DNA of 64,000 nt from Agrobacterium leguminum (GCF_015704895.1 NZ_JADQWB010000018.1:1-64000), one strand, 5' to 3'; counted from the stretch's first letter, positions 23,325 through 33,088 are shown. Numbers and translations: made by a program. The notes: a model not told the origin generated them from the sequence alone.

Positions 23325-26069
23325 TCATTCGCGGTCGGTCAGCTTGAGATGTTTGCTGACGGAGACGGCCATGCCGCGCCGGCTGACGCCAAGCTTCGCA
23401 TAGATGTTCTTCAGGTGGAATTTCACGGTTGCTTCCGAAAGGCCGAGATCGCGGGCCATTTCCTTGTTGCTGCGGCCTTCGGAGAGAAGTTTCAAAACGG
23501 TGGTTTCCCGCCCGCTCAGCAGTCCGGCGGCATGTGTTGTGCCGTCGTCATTGCCGCCCAGCGGCATCACCGTACGTGGCTGACGGCCAAGGCCGTGTCC
23601 GACGATGCGGCTCATGAATTCCACCGCGTTCGGGCTGAATACCTTCAGCCCGAAACGGCGCACGATGGCGCGCAATGTGGTGGCAAGATCGTGCCCCTCA
23701 TCGGTAAAGAGCTGCGTCGCCTCGTGAGCGCGGGCAAGGGCGATGGCCGATTGCAGATAGGCGAAGGCCTGTTGTTGCCGGCCTGCTTTCCACGATGCCT
23801 GTACCGCCATGATTTCGGCCAGCATGCGGTGATAGGCGCGGCCGGACGCCTTGGCGGAAAGGATCAGGGCTTCGAGCCTTAGCAATGCCTGCAGCGCCTG
23901 CCCCTGCGCAAGCGCAAACCGGGCGCTGGCGATGTCGAAATCATAGGCCTCGCGCCAGGTCCAGTTGCCGGGACCGCCCGCCTGTTTCAGGGTTTCCACC
24001 CGTTCCATCGCCTGCGTCGCCGACTCGATCATGCCGGCCCTGACGAGCAGATCGACACGCATGATCGCAGCCGCGGTCTTCAGGCGGGGCAGGTTGCGCT
24101 CCACCGCCACTTCCTCCGCCTTGTCGATTGCGGCAGCGGCGGCGTCGAAACCGCTGACCTGAAGACGGCTGCGGGCCAGCAGCCAGAACAGGCGCATGAA
24201 AAGGTCGACCCAGCTTTCGCCGCGTATCAGCGGCTCCACGCATTCCGTCAGCGTCTGCTCGACGTGAAGCACCTCACCCTGCTGATAAAGCACGTCGGCA
24301 GTTGCGAGGCGGACGATGGCGAGCAGATTCCGGTCCGTCCAGTGCACCCGTTCCACCAGTTCCTCGGCCTCCCGGCAAAACTGCAGGGCGGCGGAAAATT
24401 CACCGGTCAGCGTGCTGACGAGGCCGAGGTGGATGAGCATGAAGACCTGGGCATAGGGCGTTTTTTCCTCGCGGTAATATCCGAGCGCCTTCAGCGCCGC
24501 CCGCCGCGCCTCCTCAAGCTCGCCGGTCCGGGTGTAAATGATGCAGAGGTGGTTGAAGAGCCAGGCCAGTTCCCACGTGGCATGCGGCGGCAGGGCGGCG
24601 GCGGCCCGTTCCAGCCGTTGCGCCTCGGCAGCGCTCATGCGGCGGTCTTCATAAACATCGATCAGGCTGTCGATATGGTCGAGGACGCTACGGTCGACGG
24701 CGGCAAGTGCGGCAGCGGACCATTCGCCGTTTTCTTTCAGAATATCGAGCCGTTCGCGCCCGGCCGCCGCGTTGCCGCGCTTGGAGAGCACCACGGCATA
24801 ACAGACCATCAGGCCGGGCGACGCATGCAGGATTTCCGGCGGAAAATTATCGATGAGGTGCTCCAGCACCTGATGCCCAGCCCGCAGGAAAATATCGACA
24901 CCGCCGGCCTTGCCGATGATTTCTTCCGCCATATGGAAATCGCCGCTCTGGGCGGCGTGGGAAACGGCGCGTTCCAGATGGGCGCGGGTTGCAAACCAGA
25001 GGGCGGCCTGGCGATGCAACGCCTTCTTTTCCGTTTCCGAAACGAAGGCGGTGTCCCGTTCGAGGCAGGTGCGAAGCACGGGGTGCAGGGAGAGCCAGCC
25101 ATTCGGCCCGTTTTCGATAATGGGATGCATGGCCTCCAGCATGGCCAGATCCTCTTCCGTCAAGCCGGGCAAACCGAGGTCGGAGGCGAGATCAAGACGA
25201 AATTCCGAGAAAGGCGACAATCGGCGCAGGGTGGACAGGAGCGCCGGAGAAAGCCGGTTGATGACGGTTTCGCGCGTGTAGTCCATCAAATCGGCATGGG
25301 TCCCGGCGAGCAACAGGCGCCGCTCTTCTTCCGTCGGGCCTCCGGTCACGATGCCGGTGGCGAGTTGCGCCAGCGCTGGCCAGCCACGGGTGATTTCCAT
25401 CAGGGGATCGACAAGCGCCGCCATCGCGCCACGGGCCAGAAGCCGCCGCAGGTCGGATCGCCCGAATTCGAGCTCTCGCGCCGTCACCTCCGTCAATACC
25501 CCGCGTGCCTTCAGCCGGGCAAGCGGCAATTGCGCGGGAGAACAGGACGAGCAGGCGATACGGAGCGTATCGGGCGCGGAAAGAATGAGCTGCTCCAGAA
25601 GCCGGTATCGGCTGCCGGTGTCGATTTCGTCGACATTGTCGATGAAAAGAATGGTCAGGCCCTCGCGCCGCGCCACCGCTTCCATGGCGTCCGTCATCGC
25701 ATCCTGCGTGTCCGCCATTGCGGCAAGGCCAAGCGATTGACGCAATTCACCGACGAAACGCTCAGGCGATGCAATGCCCGACGCGTTGAGCCAGGAGCAA
25801 TGGGAAACCGCCGTATCGCGCATGCCCGGCAAAGTGAGGGTGCCGTCCACCAGACGTTCATAGGCCGCTTTCATCAGGGCGGTCTTGCCGAAACCGGGCG
25901 GGGCGCGAAGAACGACGATCTGTCTGGAAAGCCCTGCGGCCAGCTTGGAGAGCAGATAGGGTCTTTCGATGCCTGAAAAAAGCATGCGCGGCGGGCTGAA
26001 GCGCAACCCGGCGCCGGTAAAGGTTCTTACGGCATGCAACGGCTTTTCACGCAAGACACGGCTCGGCAT
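23325..26069 (-). CDS. LuxR family regulator with MalT-like ATPase domain (LAL type)
   Basis: 914 residues, the size of MalT-type regulators. N-terminal STAND ATPase: Walker A APPGFGKTAL at about 56-65 and Walker B LTILFIDNVDE. The central portion (about 380-800) is helical, TPR-like sensor repeats rich in ALxLA patterns. The C-terminal LuxR helix-turn-helix is GLLSGRETTVLKLLSEGRSN followed by KEMARDLGLSEATVKFHLKN. ATP and an inducer normally drive assembly on the promoter and activation. It lies 90 bases after the second DUF917 gene on the same strand. It is therefore probably the last gene, and likely activator, of the hydantoin-type operon rather than of the convergent PP2C operon. Confidence 0.88.
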   Translation of the reverse strand: MPSRVLREKPLHAVRTFTGAGLRFSPPRMLFSGIERPYLLSKLAAGLSRQIVVLRAPPGFGKTALMKAAYERLVDGTLTLPGMRDTAVSHCSWLNASGIASPERFVGELRQSLGLAAMADTQDAMTDAMEAVARREGLTILFIDNVDEIDTGSRYRLLEQLILSAPDTLRIACSSCSPAQLPLARLKARGVLTEVTARELEFGRSDLRRLLARGAMAALVDPLMEITRGWPALAQLATGIVTGGPTEEERRLLLAGTHADLMDYTRETVINRLSPALLSTLRRLSPFSEFRLDLASDLGLPGLTEEDLAMLEAMHPIIENGPNGWLSLHPVLRTCLERDTAFVSETEKKALHRQAALWFATRAHLERAVSHAAQSGDFHMAEEIIGKAGGVDIFLRAGHQVLEHLIDNFPPEILHASPGLMVCYAVVLSKRGNAAAGRERLDILKENGEWSAAALAAVDRSVLDHIDSLIDVYEDRRMSAAEAQRLERAAAALPPHATWELAWLFNHLCIIYTRTGELEEARRAALKALGYYREEKTPYAQVFMLIHLGLVSTLTGEFSAALQFCREAEELVERVHWTDRNLLAIVRLATADVLYQQGEVLHVEQTLTECVEPLIRGESWVDLFMRLFWLLARSRLQVSGFDAAAAAIDKAEEVAVERNLPRLKTAAAIMRVDLLVRAGMIESATQAMERVETLKQAGGPGNWTWREAYDFDIASARFALAQGQALQALLRLEALILSAKASGRAYHRMLAEIMAVQASWKAGRQQQAFAYLQSAIALARAHEATQLFTDEGHDLATTLRAIVRRFGLKVFSPNAVEFMSRIVGHGLGRQPRTVMPLGGNDDGTTHAAGLLSGRETTVLKLLSEGRSNKEMARDLGLSEATVKFHLKNIYAKLGVSRRGMAVSVSKHLKLTDRE

Positions 26070-26159
26070 CGGTCCTCTTTCGTCACTGAACGACCGGCCC
26101 CAGCCGGAATGATGTCCGGAAAGGGCAGGGCATTATCAGCGCCTGATGCCGGGCGTTCG

Positions 26160-27248
26160 TCAAGAGCCGAGTGGCCGGTAGGCTTGCGGCAGGCCGAAGG
26201 CGGCGGGACCGAAGACGGCCAGCGCTTCCGGCGTGCGCATGATGGGCGGCACACGCACGGCAAGCACGTTCACGCGTTGTCCATAACGCAGCCTCTCGGT
26301 GGTGATGGCTTCGGCCGTGTCGATGTCGAGCACGGTGATGAGATCGGGGACGATCGCCAGCACGCGTCCGCCTTCTTCCTCCGCCACGAGGTTTTCGTTC
26401 TGGATGCGGATTTTGACTTTCGGTTTCGAGGTGTCGAAGGGTTCGATGGTGGCAATCCCGACCGACCAGCCGTTTTCCTCCTTGCGGGCGACATCGCAAA
26501 CCTTGCCGGAGGTGATGATTTCGGCATGGCCGTAATGCGTGCCCGCAAAAAAATCGACAAGCGCCCTGACCGGGTCGAGATGCCCTGCGGCAGCCTCGCG
26601 CAGGGTCCGGCCAATGCCGATGGCAAGCGACATGGTGGCGGGCACCGAAACGCGTTTAGCCGTTTCGCCATCCATGCCGTAATTGACGATATAGGCCTGC
26701 CCGCCCATGCGGATGGTCACGCCACGGGCCAGCCACTCGGCCTTGGCGGCGTCTTCGGTCTCGATCAGCACGCGGTTGCCGCGTTCGTCGGCCACCGCCA
26801 CCGGGCTTGCCGGCACGCCGTAGACGTTGAAGGTTTCCATTTCAAGCTGCGGGAAGGCACGGCCCATGCCGTCCGCATCGATGACGGGCACGCGCTTTTT
26901 GGCCGCCAGCACGATGGGTATCATGGAATTGATGCCGCCCGCCTCGAAGGGAATGATGGCGCCGACATCGATGCCGGTGTGATCCTCATAGGTTTCAAGC
27001 GCAAGGTCGCCCTCTTCGCCGGATGGGATTTTTTCGATGAGGATGGTGGGCGCTCCCATCGCGCCGCAGGCGACGACGGCTGCGCCATCGGGCACCGCGT
27101 CGAGCGCGATCAGATCGACCGGTCCGTATTTTTCGATGGCGGCCTTGGCCAGAAGCTTGCCGATATAGGGATCGCCGCCGCCGCCGGTGCCGAGAACGGC
27201 CGCGCCGACGGCCAGATCGTCTATGTCCTGCTCCGTGATGATTGCCAT
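26160..27248 (-). CDS. DUF917 family protein (S-methyl-thiohydantoin desulfurase-like), copy 2
   Basis: 362 residues. The conserved DUF917 opening is DLAVGAAVLGTGGGGDPYIG, then VACGAMGAPTILIEKIPSGE, FEAGGINSMIPIVLA and PVIDADGMGRAFPQLEMETF. The C-terminal domain ends in PPIMRTPEALAVFGPAAFGL. The family is now linked to thiohydantoin desulfuration in ergothioneine-type breakdown and often travels with HyuA proteins. It is a close paralogue of the next gene upstream, one base apart, so the pair may form a heteromer. Confidence 0.85.
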   Translation of the reverse strand: MAIITEQDIDDLAVGAAVLGTGGGGDPYIGKLLAKAAIEKYGPVDLIALDAVPDGAAVVACGAMGAPTILIEKIPSGEEGDLALETYEDHTGIDVGAIIPFEAGGINSMIPIVLAAKKRVPVIDADGMGRAFPQLEMETFNVYGVPASPVAVADERGNRVLIETEDAAKAEWLARGVTIRMGGQAYIVNYGMDGETAKRVSVPATMSLAIGIGRTLREAAAGHLDPVRALVDFFAGTHYGHAEIITSGKVCDVARKEENGWSVGIATIEPFDTSKPKVKIRIQNENLVAEEEGGRVLAIVPDLITVLDIDTAEAITTERLRYGQRVNVLAVRVPPIMRTPEALAVFGPAAFGLPQAYRPLGS

Positions 27249-27249
27249 G

Positions 27250-28344
27250 TCAGTCGATCTCCTCGATGGAGGTAAAGGGTTCCTTCAGGCCGAAGCAGGC
27301 CGGGCCGAAGACGTTCAGGGCTTCCGGGGTGCGCATGATCTCGGGCACGGAGACGGCGACCACGGTGACGCGCTGGCCGTAACGCAGGTTTTCGCTGGTG
27401 ATTGGTTCGGCGGTTTCCGTGTTCATGATCGAGATCAGGTCCGGCACGATGGCTCTTACCCTGCCATCCTGCCTGGCGATCAGGTTCTCGTTCTGGATTT
27501 CGATTTCCATCTGCGACGTGAATGGCGCGACGGCTTCGATGCGGGCACGGCCAATGGTGAAACCGGCTTTGGTTTCGCGCATCACATCGACGATCTTTCC
27601 CTGAAAGATGACGCGACCGTAACGGTAAAGCGTGGATGGCAGGAAACCGAGAAGCGCCTCAATGGGATTGATGTGGTCCTCCTGCGCCTTGCGCAACACC
27701 TTGCCGATGTGGATCGCCAGTGTCAGCGTATTGGGAATGGCGGTGCGCTTCACCTCCGCGCCGCTCATGGCATATTCGGCAATATAGGCGCAGCCGCCCA
27801 TGCGAATGGCGACGGCGCGGGAGAGCCATTCCATCTGCCTGTTGTCGACGGCCTCGATCAGCGCGCAATCACCCCACTCGTTGCTCACCGCCATGGGGGA
27901 GCCGGATATGCCGTAAACGCCGAATGTCTCCATTTCCAGAAACGGAAAGGCGCGCCCCATACCGTCGGCATCGACGATGGGCAGACCGAGCCGGGCGCCA
28001 ACGACCAGCGGAATGGTGGAATTGATGCCGCCTATCTCAATCGGCATGGTGTAGCCGGCTTTTTTGCCGAGCCTTTTCTCAAGGCGACGGAGCGAGAAGA
28101 TGGCCTCTTCGCCAGACGGGATTTTCTCCACCAGCACGGTCGGCGCACCCATCATGGCTGTCGGGATGACGAGGCTGTCGTCCGGCAATTCACTGGGGTC
28201 GATCAACTCGACCTCGCAGCCTTCGTCCAGGCATTGCTGTACCATCATGCGCCCGACATAGGGATCGCCGCCGCCGCCGGTTCCGAGAAAAGCCGCGCCG
28301 ACGGCAAGATCGGCAAGATGTTCGCGTGTGAGTTTCATCGCCAT
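27250..28344 (-). CDS. DUF917 family protein (S-methyl-thiohydantoin desulfurase-like), copy 1
   Basis: 364 residues, full length. It shares the motifs of copy 2: DLAVGAAFLGTGGGGDPYVG, AMMGAPTVLVEKIPSGEE, GGINSTIPLVVGA, VDADGMGRAFPFLEMETFGV and PEIMRTPEALNVFGPACFGL. The two copies align end to end and probably arose by tandem duplication. It begins four bases after the HyuA stop, so the three genes are translationally linked. The likely role is with HyuA in opening or desulfurating a (thio)hydantoin-like ring; the actual substrate is unknown. Confidence 0.85.
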   Translation of the reverse strand: MAMKLTREHLADLAVGAAFLGTGGGGDPYVGRMMVQQCLDEGCEVELIDPSELPDDSLVIPTAMMGAPTVLVEKIPSGEEAIFSLRRLEKRLGKKAGYTMPIEIGGINSTIPLVVGARLGLPIVDADGMGRAFPFLEMETFGVYGISGSPMAVSNEWGDCALIEAVDNRQMEWLSRAVAIRMGGCAYIAEYAMSGAEVKRTAIPNTLTLAIHIGKVLRKAQEDHINPIEALLGFLPSTLYRYGRVIFQGKIVDVMRETKAGFTIGRARIEAVAPFTSQMEIEIQNENLIARQDGRVRAIVPDLISIMNTETAEPITSENLRYGQRVTVVAVSVPEIMRTPEALNVFGPACFGLKEPFTSIEEID

Positions 28345-28348
28345 GTCC

Positions 28349-29890
28349 TCAACCGATCACCAGGTCGCCGACCGCCTTGACGCGGATGCGGGTGGCGCTG
28401 CCAGGCAGATAGGCAAGCGGCACTTCCTCGATGTCCATGATCTTGACGGAGGCGGCTGCCGCCCCTGCCTTCACCGCGCGTTCCGAAGCCTCGGCCTTTG
28501 CGCTTGCCAGAACGGCGTCACGCGAGGTGCCTTCCAGCGAGAAGATGCGGTCAACCTCGCCGCCCACCTGCGCGATGGCCGCGCCGATGGCATTGGCGAC
28601 GGAGGCGTTTTGTGGCCTCAGAACCTTCGATGCCGAAGGCAGGTCGCGCGAGACCAGAATGGAGCCGCCGCCCACCAGAATGACGGGAAGCGGATCGGCG
28701 CTGGTCTTCATGCGATCCACGGCCTCATCGACCATGCGATGCATGGTGTCGAGCGCGTTTTCGATGGTTTTTGCGGGAATATGCGCAACGCGGGAGCGGT
28801 CGCCAATATCCTCCAGCCCGGCCGCCACCACGATATCCGTAGTTGTCAGCGTATCGCCGCCGAAAACCAGCGCCTTGCTGGTGATTTCGTAACCGACGGA
28901 ATCGGGACCGATGCGCGTACCCTCGTCACGCACCAGCGAGCCGCCGCCAAGCCCGATTGCCAGCACGTCCGGCATGCGGAAATTGGTGCGCACGCCGCCA
29001 ATATCGACCGCAACCGCCGATTCACGCGGAAAACCGTGCACGAGCATGCCGACATCCGATGTCGTGCCGCCAATATCCACCACCATGGCTTCCTTGACAC
29101 CGGCCAGCATCGCAGCGCCACGCATGGAATTGGTGGGACCGGAGGCGAAGGTAAGGACGGGATAACGCTCCACATAGTCGGGAGACATCAATGTTCCGTC
29201 GTTCTGGCTAATGAAAAAGGGCGCCTTGATGTCGAGTTCCTTCAGCGCGCTGCGGAAGGAGGAGACGACCTTGCGGGAAAGCTCGGCCAGCGAGGCATTC
29301 ATGATCGAGGCGTTTTCACGCTCAAGGAAACCCACCCTGCCGATTTCATGGCTGAGCGAGATGGCGATGTCGGGAACCGCATCGCGCAGGATTTCGGCGG
29401 CGCGAAGCTCCATTTCCGGCGTGACCGGCGAAAAAACCGAGGTGATGGCCGCCGTCTTCAGGCCGCGTTCGCGCACGGTGGCGGCAACCTCCATCAATCC
29501 CTTTTCGTCGAGAGGCGCGATGGTGCGCCCGTCGAATTCATGTCCGCCGCGCAGCATGAAGGTGTGGCGGCCAAGCGTGTCGGCAAGGTCCTTCGGCCAG
29601 TCGGTCAGCGGCGGCAGGCCCTTGGTTGCCGGCAGGCCGAGGCGGATGGCGGCAACTTCCAGCAGGCGTTTGCGCTCCACCACGGCATTGGTGAAATGGG
29701 TCGTGCCGATCATCACCGCCTGAATTTGCGAGACGGATACGCCCGTCATGCCAAGTAGCTTTTTCAGCACCGCCACGATGCCCGAGCCGACATCGGCCGT
29801 TGTCGGGCTTTTGCAGGCGCCGATGACCGCTGCCCCATCCATAAGGGCGGCGTCGGTATTCGTACCACCCACATCAATGCCAATACGCAT
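28349..29890 (-). CDS. hyuA: Hydantoinase/oxoprolinase family protein, HyuA-like subunit
   Basis: 513 residues. It opens with MRIGIDVGGTNTDAALMDG, the ASKHA nucleotide-binding fold of HyuA proteins. Conserved blocks include IGTTHFTNAVVERK, VGFLERENASIMNASL, FISQNDGTLMS, TFASGPTNSMRGAAMLAG and VVDIGGTTSDVGML. At 513 residues it matches the shorter class that lacks the extra C-terminal domain of N-methylhydantoinase A, and no HyuB partner is present. The two DUF917 genes take that place. Members use ATP to hydrolyse cyclic amides or to carboxylate ketones. The start at 29890 follows GGAG by seven bases. Confidence 0.85.
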   Translation of the reverse strand: MRIGIDVGGTNTDAALMDGAAVIGACKSPTTADVGSGIVAVLKKLLGMTGVSVSQIQAVMIGTTHFTNAVVERKRLLEVAAIRLGLPATKGLPPLTDWPKDLADTLGRHTFMLRGGHEFDGRTIAPLDEKGLMEVAATVRERGLKTAAITSVFSPVTPEMELRAAEILRDAVPDIAISLSHEIGRVGFLERENASIMNASLAELSRKVVSSFRSALKELDIKAPFFISQNDGTLMSPDYVERYPVLTFASGPTNSMRGAAMLAGVKEAMVVDIGGTTSDVGMLVHGFPRESAVAVDIGGVRTNFRMPDVLAIGLGGGSLVRDEGTRIGPDSVGYEITSKALVFGGDTLTTTDIVVAAGLEDIGDRSRVAHIPAKTIENALDTMHRMVDEAVDRMKTSADPLPVILVGGGSILVSRDLPSASKVLRPQNASVANAIGAAIAQVGGEVDRIFSLEGTSRDAVLASAKAEASERAVKAGAAAASVKIMDIEEVPLAYLPGSATRIRVKAVGDLVIG

Positions 29891-29973
29891 GTCTTTCTCC
29901 TGTCGATTGACAAGGGAAGGGCGCCTGCGCGGCTGGTCACCGCACATTGCATCCTTTCCCGATTTTCTGGTTC

Positions 29974-29997
29974 TGGTGGCCGGGTCTCAGGCCACCA
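29974..29997 (-). other. Hairpin spanning the stop codon of the PotA-like gene
   Basis: TGGTGGCC and GGCCACCA (8-bp arms) with an eight-base loop that holds the TGA of the ATPase gene. It may slow ribosomes or protect upstream mRNA at the boundary between the transporter and enzyme cistrons. Confidence 0.35.
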
Positions 29998-31045
29998 AGA
30001 CTTCGGATCGTTCCGGGTCCCACGTCACGCCGATCGCCTGTCCGGGGGAAAGCCGCGCAAGATGGGACTGGTTCTGCCGTTCGGCGACGATATCCTGCCC
30101 GCCGACCGAGAGATGGTAGCGGACAAGGGCGCCCTGATAGGTTTCCGAAACGACGGTTGCCGCAAGGCCGGTACCAGCCTTGCCGATGATGATGTTTTCC
30201 GGCCTGACCACCAGCTTGACGGCCTTTCCTTCGGCAAAATTGTCGGATGGAAGCCGGGTCAGCGCCGTGCTGTCGCCGAAGCGGACCGCGAGCCTTTCGC
30301 CTTCGCGGCCTCTCACCGTGGCGTCGATGACGTTGGACTGGCCGATAAAGGTGGTCACGAAAAGCGTCTTTGGCCTTTCGTAGATTTCCTGGGGCGTGCC
30401 CACCTGCTCGACTCTGGCTTTCTGCATCACGCCGATGCGGTCGGACATGGTGAGCGCCTCATCCTGATCGTGGGTCACGTAAACGGTGGTGATGCCGAGC
30501 TTCTTTTGCAGATCCTTGATCCAGTATTTCATTTCCTCCCGCAGCGATTTGTCGAGCGCCGAAAGCGGCTCATCCAGAAGCAGGATGCGCGGTTCGGTGA
30601 CCAGCACGCGCGCAAGGGCCACACGCTGCTGCTCGCCGCCGGAGAGCTGGCGCTGATAGCGGTTTTCATATCCCATCAGCCCGACCTGGCGTAACGCGAA
30701 GGCGACGGAGCTGTCGATTTCCTCTCTGGATTTCTTTCGCAGCTTCAGGCCGAAGGCGATGTTTTCTGCCACGTTCATATGCGGAAAAATCGCATAATTC
30801 TGGAAGACGATGCCGATGTCGCGCTTTTCGGGCGGCAGATGGGTGACATCATCCGATCCGATCAGGATCTGCCCCGATGATGGGCGGATGAAGCCGGCGA
30901 TCATGCGCAATGTCGTCGACTTGCCGCAGCCGGAAGGTCCCAGCAGCGAGAAGAACTCGCCCTGCTCTATGTGCAGATCGATGCCCGCGACCGCGACATT
31001 GTCGCCATATGATTTGACGAGGCTTTTCAGTTGAATATCCGACAT
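29987..31045 (-). CDS. ABC transporter ATPase, PotA-like
   Basis: 352 residues. Walker A is GPSGCGKST, the Q-loop FQNYAIFPHM, the signature LSGGEQQRVALARVL, Walker B ILLLDEPLSALD and the switch YVTHDQDEAL. The C-terminal TOBE region contains LVVRPENIIIGK. It powers the two permeases upstream (32285-34026) with the binding protein at 31117. It is separated from the binding-protein gene by a strong hairpin and is followed by hyuA. Confidence 0.9.
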   Translation of the reverse strand: MSDIQLKSLVKSYGDNVAVAGIDLHIEQGEFFSLLGPSGCGKSTTLRMIAGFIRPSSGQILIGSDDVTHLPPEKRDIGIVFQNYAIFPHMNVAENIAFGLKLRKKSREEIDSSVAFALRQVGLMGYENRYQRQLSGGEQQRVALARVLVTEPRILLLDEPLSALDKSLREEMKYWIKDLQKKLGITTVYVTHDQDEALTMSDRIGVMQKARVEQVGTPQEIYERPKTLFVTTFIGQSNVIDATVRGREGERLAVRFGDSTALTRLPSDNFAEGKAVKLVVRPENIIIGKAGTGLAATVVSETYQGALVRYHLSVGGQDIVAERQNQSHLARLSPGQAIGVTWDPERSEVLVA

Positions 31046-31073
31046 CGGCTTCCGTTGTCCTTTCCCTCTGGGG

Positions 31074-31096
31074 CGTGGCCGGCGGGACCGGCCACG
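31074..31096 (-). other. Strong intercistronic hairpin after the binding-protein gene
   Basis: CGTGGCCGG and CCGGCCACG, perfect 9-bp GC-rich arms with a five-base loop. It lies in the 71-base gap between the binding-protein stop (31117) and the ATPase start (31045). This is the same position as in the other ABC operons of the window, with no U-run. Confidence 0.55.
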
Positions 31097-31116
31097 ACGT
31101 TCTGCGGGTGCGAGGG

Positions 31117-32226
31117 TCAGCCCGCGAAGATTTCGTTCACGGTCTCGACGATCTCGTCTTCGTTTTCGAGATAGGCTTTCCAGTCCGGCAGCCAGAAATC
31201 CTTGGTGGCGTCGGCGCTGTTGACGATGCCGGCCTTGACGAGATTGTCCGGCAGGACGGCATTGGAGACGGTGGGGCGCAGGTAAAATTCCTTGCCCATA
31301 TTGGTCATGAAGGACGGCTCCAGCGCCCGGTTGAGAAGCGCATAGGCAAGCTTCTTCTGGGTCGGCTCGGAATAGCGGCTGACCGTGTAGGTCTGGGTGA
31401 GGATCGGCTGAAGTTCTTTCCAGTACATCACGGCGAAAGGCGCGCCCTTGTCGCGAGCCTGCATGGGTTCGGCGTCGCTCTGCACGGCGATGACCACTTC
31501 ACCGCGATCCATCAGCGTCTGCATGTTGCCGGTGAAATCCGAAATCTTGGCGGGCATCAATTCCTTCATCGCCTTGTAACCGGCATCGAGATCATACTGA
31601 TCCTTGCCGAACAGCGAGCAGGCGACGAGGAAGAAATCCATCTGCAGCGTGTTGGAGGTGATGTAGGTGCCGCGCTTGCCGGCGAATTCCGGCTTCCACA
31701 TGTCCTTGAAGCTGGTCGGCGGCGGGGTAACGAGATCGGTGCGATAGGCATGCACATACTGGTTGAAGGCCCAGGTGACGCCGACGCCGTTCGAGGTGGC
31801 GAAGGGCCAGAGATTTTTGCCGTTCGGCACATTGGGAAGAATTTCGTCGATCGTGTGGAAGAAATCGCCCGCCGCCGCCGTCTTGAACATTTCCGGCAGG
31901 TTCCAGTTGGTGATGTCGAGCGGCGGTTTCTTCGGCCCGTTGGCGACGAATTTCGGAAACCACGGCCAGGTGGAATCATATTCGATCTTGCAGTTGAAAT
32001 CTTTCGCGAAGTCGGTCAGCAGATATTTATTGACCAGCTCGCCCCAGGGGCCGCCCCATTCCCCGATACGCAACACCGCGCCGCCGGCATCGAAAACGGA
32101 ACCGTCATAGGTCACGTCCTGCGAGAAGGCGTGGTTGATGTTAAAGAGCGGCAAGGTTGCCGCTGCAGCACCCATCTTGAGGAGCCTGCGGCGGCCGGGA
32201 TCGAATGTCATTCCTGTCATGTCCAT
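31117..32226 (-). CDS. ABC transporter substrate-binding protein, PotD-like, Tat-exported
   Basis: 369 residues. The N-terminus has a twin-arginine motif (GRRRLLKMGAAAATLPLF, about 11-28) and a probable cleavage before QDVTYDG. The mature protein has the PotD/PotF-class pattern LRIGEWGGPWGELVNKYLLT, GVGVTWAFNQYVHAYRTDLV and PPPTSFKDMWKPEFAGKRGT. Relatives bind polyamines, phosphonates, opines and other small compounds. Tat export implies folding before export, possibly with the ligand pocket formed in the cytosol. It lies in the middle of the hydantoin-type operon and would supply the substrate for HyuA/DUF917. Confidence 0.88.
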   Translation of the reverse strand: MDMTGMTFDPGRRRLLKMGAAAATLPLFNINHAFSQDVTYDGSVFDAGGAVLRIGEWGGPWGELVNKYLLTDFAKDFNCKIEYDSTWPWFPKFVANGPKKPPLDITNWNLPEMFKTAAAGDFFHTIDEILPNVPNGKNLWPFATSNGVGVTWAFNQYVHAYRTDLVTPPPTSFKDMWKPEFAGKRGTYITSNTLQMDFFLVACSLFGKDQYDLDAGYKAMKELMPAKISDFTGNMQTLMDRGEVVIAVQSDAEPMQARDKGAPFAVMYWKELQPILTQTYTVSRYSEPTQKKLAYALLNRALEPSFMTNMGKEFYLRPTVSNAVLPDNLVKAGIVNSADATKDFWLPDWKAYLENEDEIVETVNEIFAG

Positions 32227-32284
32227 GTTCCCCTTGTTTTTGAATCTATGGATACGGGTAGTTCATTGAATGTCCGGCGGGGCC

Positions 32285-33088
32285 CTAGCCGCCGAAAATG
32301 CGCTTCAGATTGATGAGCCTGGAGGTCGCCACCATCGAGACGACGACGAGAAGGATGGCGAATATGCCTGCCGCAGCCGCAGTGGGTTCGAAGGCGTAGC
32401 GCAGCGCCACATACATGGCCATCGGCAAGGTTTGCAGGTTTGGCGTCGAGAGAAAGAGCGTCACCTCGAACTGGCCGAAGGAAATGATGAAAGCGAAGAT
32501 GGTGCCAGCCGAAATGGCCGGTGAAATGATCTTCAGCGTCACGAGCCGGAAAGCGGTGAAGGGAGACGCCCCGAGCGAGCGCGCCGCCTCTTCCAGGCTG
32601 CGGTCGAAGCCGACGAGGGCGGCGGTGACCGTGGCGATGACGAAGGGGCAGGTGACGATGACATGGCCGACGATCAGGCCCGCCATGCTCCGCGCCAACC
32701 CGATGCCGGTGGTGACGTAGAACACATAGAGCGCAAGGCCAAGCACCACCCCCGGCAGGACGATGGGCATCATGAAGAAGGCGCGCAAAGGTGCGACAAG
32801 CCGGCTGGACGACCGTGTCAGGAAAAGGGCCGCCATGGTGCCGAGCACCGTCGAAATCGCTGTCGAGATGCCGGCAACGAGGAAGGAAACGCCATAGGCC
32901 GAAAGGAAGGTCGGCGAGGTCAGGAAGGCATAGACCCAGCGCAGGGAAAAACCCTGCGGCGGAAAGGTCAGGTAATCGCCGGCATTCAGCCCGGACAGGA
33001 TGACGATGATGACTGGGACCAGCAAAACCGTCAGCGTCAGGACCGACAGAAGCTTGAAAACCAGCGGAATGGATGATTCCTCACGCAT
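32285..33088 (-). CDS. ABC transporter permease, PotC-like
   Basis: 267 residues with six hydrophobic segments. The EAA loop is LEEAARSLGASPFTAFRLVT, and FAFIISFGQFEVTLFLS is typical of PotC-type proteins. Its ATG overlaps the stop of the preceding permease (33086-33090), so the two are translationally coupled. The 58-base gap to the binding-protein gene contains its ribosome-binding site AAGGGGA. Confidence 0.88.
   Translation of the reverse strand: MREESSIPLVFKLLSVLTLTVLLVPVIIVILSGLNAGDYLTFPPQGFSLRWVYAFLTSPTFLSAYGVSFLVAGISTAISTVLGTMAALFLTRSSSRLVAPLRAFFMMPIVLPGVVLGLALYVFYVTTGIGLARSMAGLIVGHVIVTCPFVIATVTAALVGFDRSLEEAARSLGASPFTAFRLVTLKIISPAISAGTIFAFIISFGQFEVTLFLSTPNLQTLPMAMYVALRYAFEPTAAAAGIFAILLVVVSMVATSRLINLKRIFGG

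Noticed and set aside
24264-25976. A 570-codon open frame on the plus strand opposite the LuxR-type regulator
   Set aside because: It is a by-product of high-GC codon use in the real gene; the translation has no recognisable domain, while the opposite strand has clear ATPase and helix-turn-helix motifs.
28328-29758. A 476-codon open frame antisense to hyuA
   Set aside because: Shadow frame without domains; hyuA is intact.
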